Shown: positions 55,235-63,542 of the stretch, one piece after another
Position numbering within the stretch: the first letter of the stretch is position 1
Layout of the letters: each line of letters starts with the position of its first letter
NCBI RefSeq assembly: GCF_002741015.1
Contig: NZ_CP016620.1
Coordinates: forward strand, 186,001-250,000
Source of the DNA: Microvirga ossetica
GTDB lineage: Bacteria > Pseudomonadota > Alphaproteobacteria > Rhizobiales > Beijerinckiaceae
Direction of reading: 5' to 3'
DNA length: 64,000 bases
Program-made: the position numbers and the translations under genes
Notes under the pieces: model-generated
The model's input: only the letters and a program-made list of their open reading frames with translations
Told to the model about the DNA's origin: nothing
Database searches by the model: none

Positions 55235-57961
55235 ATGGAAAGTGTTCGCAGTACATGTTCCGCCCTTCGACCAGAACGCTTGCGATGCGAGCACTTGGTC
55301 GATCCTATGGGACTGGATGAGGTCGCACCGCGCCTGTCCTGGTCAGTTGCGGGTGATGGGCGCGATCGGCGACAATCGGCTTATGAAATCCGCGTTGCAA
55401 CCACCCGCGAGGCGCTGTCCGATGAGCATGGTCTCGCATGGCACACAGGCCGCGTCGAGAGCGATGAAACCCTTGATCACGTCTACCAGGGAGAACCTCT
55501 TCAGGCGTGCACTCGTTACTGGTGGCTAGTACGAGTTTGGGACGAACGTGGAGTCGTGTCCGGCTGGGCCGACCTAGCCTTCTTCGAGACCGGCTTCATG
55601 GGCGCACCCTGGCCGGCGGGCTGGATCTCCGAGCGCTCATTGGGTGCCGACGAGGAATACGAGACGCCGCGTCTTGCGGCTTACGACAACCCCTTTCAGG
55701 CGCTCTCGGTCGCGCATTTTCGACGCAGTTTCGTTCTCGACCGCCCAGTTGCCTCCGCGCGCCTCCATGCCACCGCGCTGGGCGTCTACGAGATGTTGAT
55801 CAACGGCCGCCGGGTGGGCGAGGATGTCCTCGCGCCAGGCTGGACGGATTATCACACCCGATTGGAATATCAGACCTACGATGTGAGCGATCATCTCGTG
55901 GCAGGTGATAACGTTGTCGCTGCACTTCTCGGCGAAGGGTGGTACAGCGGCTATCTCGGCTTCAACCGCAAGCGCCCAGCCAACATCTACGGTGTCAAGC
56001 CCGCCCTCAGCGCATTCCTCGTCATCACCTTCGTGGATGGCACCAGACTGGCGATTTCGACGGACGATGCGTGGCGGTACAGCCGCGGCCCGCACATCTA
56101 TTCCGACGTGCTCATGGGCGAGCACTACGACGCGCGCCTCATGATGCCGGGATGGAACCGGCCTGGCTTCGACGACCGGACTTGGCATGAGCCTGAACTC
56201 GGAGCCACGCCGCCCCGATCGATCCATGGCGCCCGGGGACCGGCGATCCGCGTGATGCGCCGTCTTGCAGCCAAGAGTGTGAAGGCGGCTTCGGACGGCA
56301 GCTTCGTATTCGATCTCGGGCAGAACATGGTCGGCCGTACCTGCCTGCGCATCCGCGCAGAACGCGGCCGTGTGATCCGCCTTCGGCATGGAGAGGTCCT
56401 ACACGAGGATGGGACGCTCTATGTCGAGAACCTGCGCTCGACCCGTCAAGAAGATATCTACGTCGCCACCGGTGAGGGAGAGGAGGTCTGGGAGCCGACC
56501 TTCTCCGTGCACGGATTTCGCTACGTTGCGGTGCACGGGCTTGCAGACGCGCCACCGCTCGAGGCTATCGAGGGCTGCGTGATACACAACGCCATGGAGG
56601 AGACGTCGTCCCTGGAGACGTCAAGCGATCTTGTCAATCGGCTCTATGCAAACATTCTTTGGGGACAACGCGGCAACTTCCTCGCCGTGCCAACCGATTG
56701 TCCGCAACGGGACGAGCGTCTCGGCTGGCTCGCCGATGCGCAGGTGTTCCTGCGGACCGCAAGCTGGAACATGGACGTCCAAGCGTTCTTCACAAAATGG
56801 ATGATCGATGTTCTCGACGCGCAATCGCCGGAAGGCGCTTTCCCGGACGTGGCTCCGCGCGGACCCCTGCCGCAGGATGGTGCGCCGGCATGGGGCGATG
56901 CAGGGGTCATCGTGCCGATGACCCTCTACGAGCGATATGGTGACGAACGTCTTCTGGCTCGGGCGTATCCAGGCATGGCCGCATGGCTGCATTATATCCG
57001 CCGCCACAATCCGGACGGCATCCGTACCGAGGCCTGTCATGCCAATTTCGGTGACTGGCTGTCGCTCGGCGAGCAGACGCCGAAAGCTCTCGTTGCGACG
57101 GCTTATTACGCACACGTGGCCGCGCTCATGGCACGCGCCGCGACAATCCTCAAGATTCCGGAGGATGCCGCCTTCTACGACGCGCTCTTCGCGCGCATCC
57201 GCGAAGCCTTCCAGCGCCGTTTCATGGCCAAGGATGGCCGGCTCGAAGGAAACACTCAGACAGCCTATCTCTTGGCGCTCGCCTTCGATCTGATGCCCGA
57301 CCATCTTGTGCCGCGCGCTGTCGCACATCTCGTCGAGAACATTGAGGGAAGGGGAGGTCATCTCACCACTGGTTTTCTAGGAGTGCGTCACCTCTGCCCG
57401 ATCCTGACGCAGCACGGGCATTCTGACCTGGCCTATCGGCTGGCATTGAACGAGTCCTACCCGTCGTGGGGCTATTCGATCGCGAACGGTGCGACGACAA
57501 TCTGGGAACGGTGGGACGGATGGACGGGCGAAAAAGGTTTCCAGTCGCCGAAGATGAACTCATTCAACCATTACTCCCTGGGTTCGGTCGGGGAGTGGCT
57601 GTTTGGCGCTATGGCCGGGATTGACGACGATCGAAGCGGCGGAGCTTTCCGCAAGATCCGCCTGCGACCGACGCCCGGCCCCGGCGTCGATCGCTGCGCC
57701 GCCCGTTTCCTGTCGCCACGAGGATGGATCGCATCCGAATGGGTCCGATCGCAGGACGGAATCAGCTATGCCTTCGAGGTGCCGGCCAATACCTTGGCAA
57801 TTGTCGAACTCGTGGCGAAAGGTGCCGTCAGCATCCTTCGCGATGGTGAGGAGACCACGCCTCTTGGCTGGACTGACGATCGCGATAGAGGCCGGGCGAA
57901 GTTCGAGCTAGGTTCCGGGTCTCATCGGTTCGCGGTGCTCAACGCCCGCCCTCAGCACTGA
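55235..57961 (+). CDS. GH78 alpha-L-rhamnosidase
   Basis: The 908-residue enzyme has the GH78 plan: N-terminal fibronectin-like domains (about 10-170; RLSWSVAGDGRDRRQSAYEI), a beta-sandwich (about 170-340; VARLHATALGVYEMLINGRR is the recognisable region, with ARLHATALGVYEML), a second carbohydrate-binding domain, and an alpha/alpha barrel (about 440-800). The acidic catalytic region is DCPQRDERLGWLADAQVF, with SYPSWGYSIANGATTIWERW further on, and a C-terminal beta domain. It releases terminal alpha-L-rhamnose. No signal peptide is present, so it acts on imported material. It is followed 11 bases later by the formylglycine-generating enzyme gene. Confidence 0.93.
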   Translation: MESVRSTCSALRPERLRCEHLVDPMGLDEVAPRLSWSVAGDGRDRRQSAYEIRVATTREALSDEHGLAWHTGRVESDETLDHVYQGEPLQACTRYWWLVRVWDERGVVSGWADLAFFETGFMGAPWPAGWISERSLGADEEYETPRLAAYDNPFQALSVAHFRRSFVLDRPVASARLHATALGVYEMLINGRRVGEDVLAPGWTDYHTRLEYQTYDVSDHLVAGDNVVAALLGEGWYSGYLGFNRKRPANIYGVKPALSAFLVITFVDGTRLAISTDDAWRYSRGPHIYSDVLMGEHYDARLMMPGWNRPGFDDRTWHEPELGATPPRSIHGARGPAIRVMRRLAAKSVKAASDGSFVFDLGQNMVGRTCLRIRAERGRVIRLRHGEVLHEDGTLYVENLRSTRQEDIYVATGEGEEVWEPTFSVHGFRYVAVHGLADAPPLEAIEGCVIHNAMEETSSLETSSDLVNRLYANILWGQRGNFLAVPTDCPQRDERLGWLADAQVFLRTASWNMDVQAFFTKWMIDVLDAQSPEGAFPDVAPRGPLPQDGAPAWGDAGVIVPMTLYERYGDERLLARAYPGMAAWLHYIRRHNPDGIRTEACHANFGDWLSLGEQTPKALVATAYYAHVAALMARAATILKIPEDAAFYDALFARIREAFQRRFMAKDGRLEGNTQTAYLLALAFDLMPDHLVPRAVAHLVENIEGRGGHLTTGFLGVRHLCPILTQHGHSDLAYRLALNESYPSWGYSIANGATTIWERWDGWTGEKGFQSPKMNSFNHYSLGSVGEWLFGAMAGIDDDRSGGAFRKIRLRPTPGPGVDRCAARFLSPRGWIASEWVRSQDGISYAFEVPANTLAIVELVAKGAVSILRDGEETTPLGWTDDRDRGRAKFELGSGSHRFAVLNARPQH

Positions 57962-57972
57962 AAGCATAGCTG

Positions 57973-58938
57973 ATGACAAAGGATTGCTGCTCTCCGCCAA
58001 CCCGCGCATCTCTGAAAGAGCAGGCGTGCCAGGAGGCGAACACCCACAGGAAGGCGGTGAATCACGCCGGGATGGTTCTCATTCCGGCTGGCGCCTTCCG
58101 CATGGGCGGAGCCGATTCAGAAGACTACCCGCAGGACGGTGAGGGGCCGGTCCGGACTGTCACGGTTTCGAACTTCCTGATCGATGCGACAACTGTGACG
58201 AACCGGAGATTTGCCCAGTTCGTGCGCGGCACAGGATATGTCACGGACGCGGAGCGCTACGGTTGGTCATACGTCTTCTACGCGGCAGTGCATCCGAGGG
58301 CGCAACATCAGGTGATCGACGGAACGGTTTCGCAAGCGCCCTGGTGGCTTGCCGTGAAAGGTGCATGCTGGCGTGCGCCCGAGGGACCGGGCTCTTCAGT
58401 TGATACCCGGTCGGACCATCCTGTCGTGCACGTTTCATGGAACGATGCGAACGCTTACGCCGCCTGGGCGGGCAAGAGGCTACCGACCGAAGCCGAATGG
58501 GAGAAGGCTGCCAGGGGCAGGCTCGACCAGACCCGATTCCCGTGGGGCAATGATATGGTGCCGGCCGGACGCCATCGCTGCAACATCTGGCAGGGCAACT
58601 TTCCTCATCTCAATACGGGATCGGACGGGTATTTTACAACAGCGCCAGTCAAGACATTCGAGCCTAACGGGTATGGGCTCTACAACGTGGTCGGCAATGT
58701 CTGGGAATGGTGTGCTGACGCGTGGAGTTCCGATTGGCACGCTGTCGAGAGGCCCGAGACACGCCTGGATCCGAAGGGGCCACCCGAGAGCGAGAATGGC
58801 GCGAGAGTCATACGCGGTGGCTCGTACCTTTGCCACGAGAGCTACTGCTCGCGTTACCGATTGTCGGCGCGAACTCTCAACACGCCGGATTCGAGCACGG
58901 CCCATATGGGGTTCCGCTGCGCTGCCGACCTATCCTGA
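57973..58938 (+). CDS. Formylglycine-generating enzyme (sulfatase maturase)
   Basis: The 321-residue SUMF1-type oxidase converts the Cys of CxPxR in sulfatases to formylglycine using O2 and copper. It has the FGE core: MVLIPAGAFRMGG, HPVVHVSWNDANAYAAWAGK, RLPTEAEWEKAARG, NVVGNVWEWCADAW and the active-site pair in GGSYLCHESYCSRYR (both Cys present). A short N-terminal CCSPP segment is typical of bacterial forms. It is cytosolic. As the last gene of the second ABC operon it serves sulfatases encoded in the other two operons, tying the three together. Confidence 0.93.
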   Translation: MTKDCCSPPTRASLKEQACQEANTHRKAVNHAGMVLIPAGAFRMGGADSEDYPQDGEGPVRTVTVSNFLIDATTVTNRRFAQFVRGTGYVTDAERYGWSYVFYAAVHPRAQHQVIDGTVSQAPWWLAVKGACWRAPEGPGSSVDTRSDHPVVHVSWNDANAYAAWAGKRLPTEAEWEKAARGRLDQTRFPWGNDMVPAGRHRCNIWQGNFPHLNTGSDGYFTTAPVKTFEPNGYGLYNVVGNVWEWCADAWSSDWHAVERPETRLDPKGPPESENGARVIRGGSYLCHESYCSRYRLSARTLNTPDSSTAHMGFRCAADLS

Positions 58939-59352
58939 CCTTATTACGAACATAACTTGAGGAAGTGATTGCAACGGCTAACGTTGAGGTCTGGGTGCCG
59001 GCCCGTCCGAGACAGAATGACAATGACTTCAGAACGGGTGTTTGCATCGACATCACACGAGCAGATCCAGGGCACCGTTCTCTTATTCCGGGGATTCTGG
59101 TCAAGCCCTTTGAATGGCCTTCTCCGTTAGTTCGGCTGATATCACCTGTCGGGTCATGGTTCTCTCCGCGGTCGGCAGACACCGCCGCATAATGGGGTCG
59201 GAAGCCTCAGCCTCGCCATGTTGCATACGCGGTCAATCTGCTCCCTGAGGTTCAGGTTTCAGGCCGCAACGGTGCCCACGCGATGGCTGCTGCCTCGTCC
59301 CGACAAGGGACATCGTACCGCCAGATCAGGCGGATCTCTTTGGGTGTCTATC
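58939..59352. other. Intergenic and 3' flank of an IS110 element
   Basis: No gene is supported. The right part, after the IS110 stop codon, is probably the downstream end of that element. IS110 elements lack inverted repeats, so the boundary cannot be set by eye. Confidence 0.4.
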
Positions 59353-59425
59353 TCATGCGGGCTGCCCTTCCTGGCGCGACCACCGGAAGTCCGTGTTGTC
59401 ACGCCACATCCGGTGCAGGATCAGG
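59353..59425 (-). pseudogene. IS110 transposase, C-terminal tail (separated piece)
   Basis: On the minus strand the sequence beyond the recombinase element encodes LILHRMWRDNTDFRW and a stop at 59353. This is the usual C-terminus of IS110 transposases. It joins in frame to the large piece at 61387-62127 if the element between is removed (giving a KLALLILHRMW junction). Confidence 0.8.
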
Positions 59426-61075
59426 ACGTGTTGGACAATGGTGCAAAGTTCGGCCTGCCTCAGATGGACCTGAGACGCCAGGATCGACCCGGAAGATCAC
59501 CCGAACCACATCATCGGCAACCTCGATGCGCTTGACGAGAGTACAGATGATGTCGCGCCTTGTCGTCCAATCCGCCCCCGCGAGCCGATCGTGCACCAGC
59601 GCGGCAAACAGGTCGAGTTTGCCAATCACGAGGTGCAGCGAGCGGACTTGCTCATCGGCTTCCTGGTGAGCCTTGGCTTCGGCTTCCAGCCGGGCTGTCC
59701 GGCGGCGCAACGCGGCCAAGCGCGGCTCGAATTCAGGCTTCTCGATCAGCCCCTCGGTGTAGCTGTCGATCAGTCGCTCGATCGCGCGGCGGGCCTTGGC
59801 CCGTTGACGGCCAAGGGCATCAAGTTCGAGCCGATGCGGCGTGGCCTGCACCGCGTCCAGGCGCCGCTGATACTCCGCGATGACCCGGGCCGGATCGTCG
59901 AGCAGCCGGCAGACCTCGGTCCACACCGCCTCATCGAGCAACTCCGTGGCGACCAGCCGGGCATCGCACCGGAACGCACCGTGGAAACGGCTGCGGTCGG
60001 TGCCGCAACAGCGATAGTAGCGCCACTGCCCGCGATGGTGATGGCCGGTGAACCCATAGCCACACTTCTGGCAGACCAGCAGGCCGCGCAGCAGATACTG
60101 GACGCCCGCAAGCCGCTCGCGACTGCGTCTGCGGTTCTCCTCCAACTGCTCGGCGACACTCGCAAAGAGTTCTTCGCCGACAATCGCTGGCACCGCGATG
60201 CTGATATGTCGTTCGGGCGTGGCGAGCACTTGCCGCCAGGGCCGTCGCGGCAGGCCATCGTGGCCGCGCGGCGGATGAAGCGGCGGCCGCCACGGCACGC
60301 TCTGGCGGCGACCATAAAGCGCCTGTCCCGCATAGGCGGGGTTGAGCAGCATGCTATGGATCATCGCCCGGCTCCAGTGTCGCCGCCCAGTCGGACTCGG
60401 AAGTCCGCTGTCGTGCAGGCGTCGGCAGACCCCCGCCAGCGTCAAGCGTTCGTGCCCGACCCAGGTGAAGATCTGGCGCACGATCCGGGCGGCCTCCTCA
60501 TCAATCTCGTAGCGTGCGTCTCCCCCACCAGCCTCACGCGTGATGTAGCGGTAGCCGAAGGGCGCACGGGACAGGACGCTGACGGCACCGGTCTGGGCGC
60601 GATGGCGCTTGCCACGCCGGCTGCGCTCCAGCACCTTGGCTCTCTCATACTCGGCGAACATACCCTGCAGTTGCAGCAGCAGGCTGTCTTCGGGCGTGGT
60701 CCCGATCGGGTGATTGAGGAAAACGACTTGGGTGCCGGCATGGGCGAACTCCTCGATCAGCAGAACCTGATGCGCATAGCTGCGAGCCAGGCGATCCGGG
60801 GCATGGACGTAGATCAGGTCGATCGCCGACAGTGCCACGAGGTCGCGTAGATGCTCCAGCGCGGGACGGATCAGGCTGGCGCCGCTGTGGCCGTTGTCGA
60901 TGAACCGCAGATCATCCCGCAAGTCGTGGCCATCCTGCTCTGCTCGCGCGGTCAGTTCCGCCAATTGGCTGTCGATGGTGTGATGCTCAGCCTGCTGGTC
61001 GGTAGAGACCCGGGCGTAAAGGGCGACCTGCAGGGTCTGCGGTGCCGAAACGGCTCTCAGGTGCGGAGTTCTCAT
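59399..61075 (-). CDS. Large serine recombinase
   Basis: The 558-residue protein has an N-terminal resolvase domain with catalytic Ser in VALYARVSTDQQ, and IYVHAPDRLARSYAHQ plus the E-helix after it. A recombinase domain follows (PFGYRYITREAGGGDARYEI, LLNPAYAGQALYGRR), then a zinc ribbon (LLRGLLVCQKCGYGFTGHHH, YYRCCG) and a coiled-coil-rich C-terminus (EFEPRLAALRRRTARLEAEA). ATG 61075 has AAGGGAG upstream. It is the only gene of an element with inverted ends. Its last eight codons read out past the element into the interrupted IS110 gene. Confidence 0.92.
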   Translation of the reverse strand: MRTPHLRAVSAPQTLQVALYARVSTDQQAEHHTIDSQLAELTARAEQDGHDLRDDLRFIDNGHSGASLIRPALEHLRDLVALSAIDLIYVHAPDRLARSYAHQVLLIEEFAHAGTQVVFLNHPIGTTPEDSLLLQLQGMFAEYERAKVLERSRRGKRHRAQTGAVSVLSRAPFGYRYITREAGGGDARYEIDEEAARIVRQIFTWVGHERLTLAGVCRRLHDSGLPSPTGRRHWSRAMIHSMLLNPAYAGQALYGRRQSVPWRPPLHPPRGHDGLPRRPWRQVLATPERHISIAVPAIVGEELFASVAEQLEENRRRSRERLAGVQYLLRGLLVCQKCGYGFTGHHHRGQWRYYRCCGTDRSRFHGAFRCDARLVATELLDEAVWTEVCRLLDDPARVIAEYQRRLDAVQATPHRLELDALGRQRAKARRAIERLIDSYTEGLIEKPEFEPRLAALRRRTARLEAEAKAHQEADEQVRSLHLVIGKLDLFAALVHDRLAGADWTTRRDIICTLVKRIEVADDVVRVIFRVDPGVSGPSEAGRTLHHCPTRPDPAPDVA

Positions 61076-61386
61076 CGTACGCTCCCTTGGACATGGCGGC
61101 CTGCGCCCGTGATGGCAGGGAACAGGTGCGCAGGGGCAGGAGGCGCTCGTAGGCGCGTCCCAGGACTTCTTGACTGCCCCGTCTGACCTCGAAGCCGACC
61201 TCAAGGCGCAGAGGATGGCGCCTTTTGCAAAGCTTGGCCATTGCGGTCCTCGTCCTTCATCGGCCTGGTTCGTTCAGAGCCGGTTGAAGGCTTTAACTTA
61301 GGACCTGTCGTGTGACGCCGAAGCGCCTCGCGAGCGACTGTATGAACAAAGCTGATCGCAAACTTTGCACCATTGTCTAGCACGTC
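59426..61386 (-). mobile_element. Serine-recombinase element with 26-bp inverted ends
   Basis: Ends at 59425-59450 and 61361-61386 are inverted copies of GACGTGyTrGACAATGGTGC plus AAAGTT with two mismatches. Removing about 1961 bp restores an uninterrupted IS110 reading frame, which fixes the boundaries. No flanking duplication is visible, as expected for serine recombinases. It carries one gene. Confidence 0.8.
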
Positions 61387-62127
61387 AGCGCCAACTTACG
61401 CGCGACCGCAACGGTCGCCTTCTTGCCGCCCACCTTCTTGGCGAGCCGGGTGCCCCAGGCCTTCAGCGCAGACCAGCGCGAGACCCGGTTCAGCAGGATT
61501 CCGGCCGCCTCAAACAGATACGTGCGCAGCAACGGATCGCCGCACTTGGAGATCCGACCGCTTCGATCGATCTCGCCTGACTGATGCCGTCGTGGGGTCA
61601 GGCCAAGGTAAGCCCCTACACTGGACGAGCTCGAGAACCGGTCTGGTGTGTCGATGACACTGATATAGGCCAACGCGACCAGAGAGCCGACACCGGGAGC
61701 CGTCATCAGGCGTCGGGCCGCCTGATCCTGGCGCGCCAGTCCCATGAGGCGGCGGGAGAGGATGCCGATTTGTCGGCTGACCTCCTGCAATGCTGTCAGG
61801 AGGGCCTCAACAGCATCCTTCAGTGGCCCATCGGCCACCAGTTCGCGCACGCGGTCGATGAAGGGCTGACGGCCTCCCTTGCCAGCGACCAGACCAAAGG
61901 GCTTGAGCATGCCTCGGATCTGGTTGATCAGGTCCACGCGCACCTCCACTAAGCGAGCGCGTGAGCTGAGGAAGCTGCGGACCACCTGGCTGTCCAGGCT
62001 CTTGACGGTGACCTCCCGGTACCATCCCGTGCGCACGATCTGCGCCAGCCCAAGGGCATCATTCGGGTCGGTCTTGTTCATCTGCAGCGACAGCGCTGCC
62101 TTGGCATGGCGCGCATCCAGGCAAATC
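61387..62127 (-). pseudogene. IS110-family transposase, truncated at both sides
   Basis: The piece encodes LDARHAKAALSLQMNKTDPN, DLINQIRGMLKPFGLV and the Transposase_20 region (RLMTAPGVGSLVALAYISVI; YLGLTPRRHQSGEIDRSGRI; GDPLLRTYLFEAAGILL). About the first 80 residues, with the first catalytic acids of the RuvC-like DEDD domain, are replaced by IS6 copy B at 62128. The C-terminal tail is split off by the recombinase element. Confidence 0.88.
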
Positions 62128-62940
62128 GGCACCGTTGCAGTAACTTGAAAACGGCATAACGGACCCAGTTCAACGGGCCGCTCAGGCGGCAAGACCGAAG
62201 AGCTGATTGACGAGACGGATTTCGCCTGTCGCGCGACCTTCCCGATGGATGCAATGGCCGCGGCGGATCATGCGCATGATTTCAAAACCCGTCAGGGTCG
62301 CGGCGGCGGTTTTCATGGTCTGAAAGCCGCGTGTCGGCCTGATCACGCGCTTGAGCGCGCCATGATCCGCCTCAAGGATGTTATTCAGATATTTCGAGGT
62401 TCGGTGTACCACATCGTTCGGCAGCAACCCTTCGTTCTGAAGGCGCAGGATCGCCCTGGGATACGACGCCAGTTTATCCGTCGTGATGGAGGATGGTGGG
62501 TGGTGACTCATCGCCTTGAGGGCCTTACGCAGGAAACGGTAAGCGGCGATGGCATTCCGGCGATCGGACAGCATGAAGGCGATCAACCGACCGTACTTGT
62601 CGACCGCGCGGAACAAGTATGTCCACTTGCCGCCGACGCGGACGTAGGTCTCGTCCACTCTCCAGGAGCCTGAGCGAGGTCCCCGATAGGGTCGCATCCG
62701 CTTCTCCATCTCCGGAGCATAGCGCTGAACCCAACGGAAGATCGTGGATGGGTCAACAGCGACACCGCGTTCGGACATCATCTCGGCGAGATCGCGATAG
62801 CTGATGCCGTACTTGCAGTACCAGCGCACGCACAGCAAGATGATCTCAACCGGGAAGCGACGGCGCTTGAACAGAGACACGGGAGCGGATCCTTGATGAA
62901 CCGCTCCTCGCTAGACGGCCGAGGTTAATGCAACGGTGCC
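62128..62940 (-). mobile_element. IS6-family element, copy B (complete)
   Basis: The element is 813 bp with perfect 12-bp inverted ends GGCACCGTTGCA (62128) and TGCAACGGTGCC (62929-62940). Orientation and sequence are nearly those of copy A at 35248-36061. It interrupts IS110 on the left and an IS6-type transposase gene on the right, without a visible 8-bp duplication. Confidence 0.88.
62182..62880 (-). CDS. IS6-family transposase (copy B, intact)
   Basis: The 232-residue transposase has the same N-terminus as copy A (MSLFKRRRFPVEIILLCVRW) and DDE residues in WRVDETYVRVGG, SSITTDKLASY and EADHGALKR. The C-terminal end FEIMRMIRRGHCIHREGRAT is in frame, unlike copy A. It is likely functional and may mobilise both copies by replicative cointegrate formation. 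Confidence 0.92.
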   Translation of the reverse strand: MSLFKRRRFPVEIILLCVRWYCKYGISYRDLAEMMSERGVAVDPSTIFRWVQRYAPEMEKRMRPYRGPRSGSWRVDETYVRVGGKWTYLFRAVDKYGRLIAFMLSDRRNAIAAYRFLRKALKAMSHHPPSSITTDKLASYPRAILRLQNEGLLPNDVVHRTSKYLNNILEADHGALKRVIRPTRGFQTMKTAAATLTGFEIMRMIRRGHCIHREGRATGEIRLVNQLFGLAA

Positions 62941-63376
62941 GCCCTGCTTGCGCAAGAGACGCTTCAGCAAGCGTTTGGCGGCCTTGGTGTCGCGTCGGCT
63001 CTGGACGACCTCATCGAGCACATATCCGTCCTGATCCACCGCCCGCCACAACCAGTGTTTCTTGCCAGAGATCGTGACTACGACCTCATCCAAGTGCCAG
63101 ATGTCGCGGCGGCTTGGCGTCTTGCGCCTGAGACGGCGGGTGTACGCCGGCCCGAACTTCAGCGCCCATCGCCGGACGGTCTCGTAGGACACGACGATGC
63201 CGCGCTCGAACAGCATCTCCTCGACCAGCCGCAGGCTCAATGGGAACCGGAAATACAACCAGACCGCATGGGCGATGATCTCAGGCGGAAAGCGATGGCG
63301 TTTGTAGGTAATGCGCTTGGTCATGCCGGACCATCTACACCGCTTGATCTCATGTCCGGGTTAACGTGACAACGCC
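62941..63376 (-). mobile_element. Remnant of a further IS6-type element (D)
   Basis: The transposase gene starts at 63324 (MTKRITYKRHRFPPEIIAHA; WHLDEVVVTISGKKHWLWRA; SRRDTKAAKRLLKRLLRKQG) and is cut after about 128 codons by copy B at 62940. The outer end GGCGTTGTCACGTTAA appears in complement at 63361-63376 and resembles the ends of the element at 15103. It is related to, but distinct from, that element. Confidence 0.8.
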
Positions 63377-63542
63377 AGCCAGTATGAGAGGCGCCCGGCG
63401 GCCATGAACCTGATTCGGCTTGATGCATGGTTCGCGGGCACGCCGCTCGCACGAACACGGCAATCCGCGTTTATCGCCCTCATGGCGCTTCCAACGGATG
63501 CATGAGGCATTCGCCAACAGCATCGATTCCGAAGCAAGTCCA

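Noticed and set aside
59591..60850. 419-codon plus-strand frame inside the serine recombinase
   Set aside because: Fully antisense to a recombinase with all motifs; no homology recognised.
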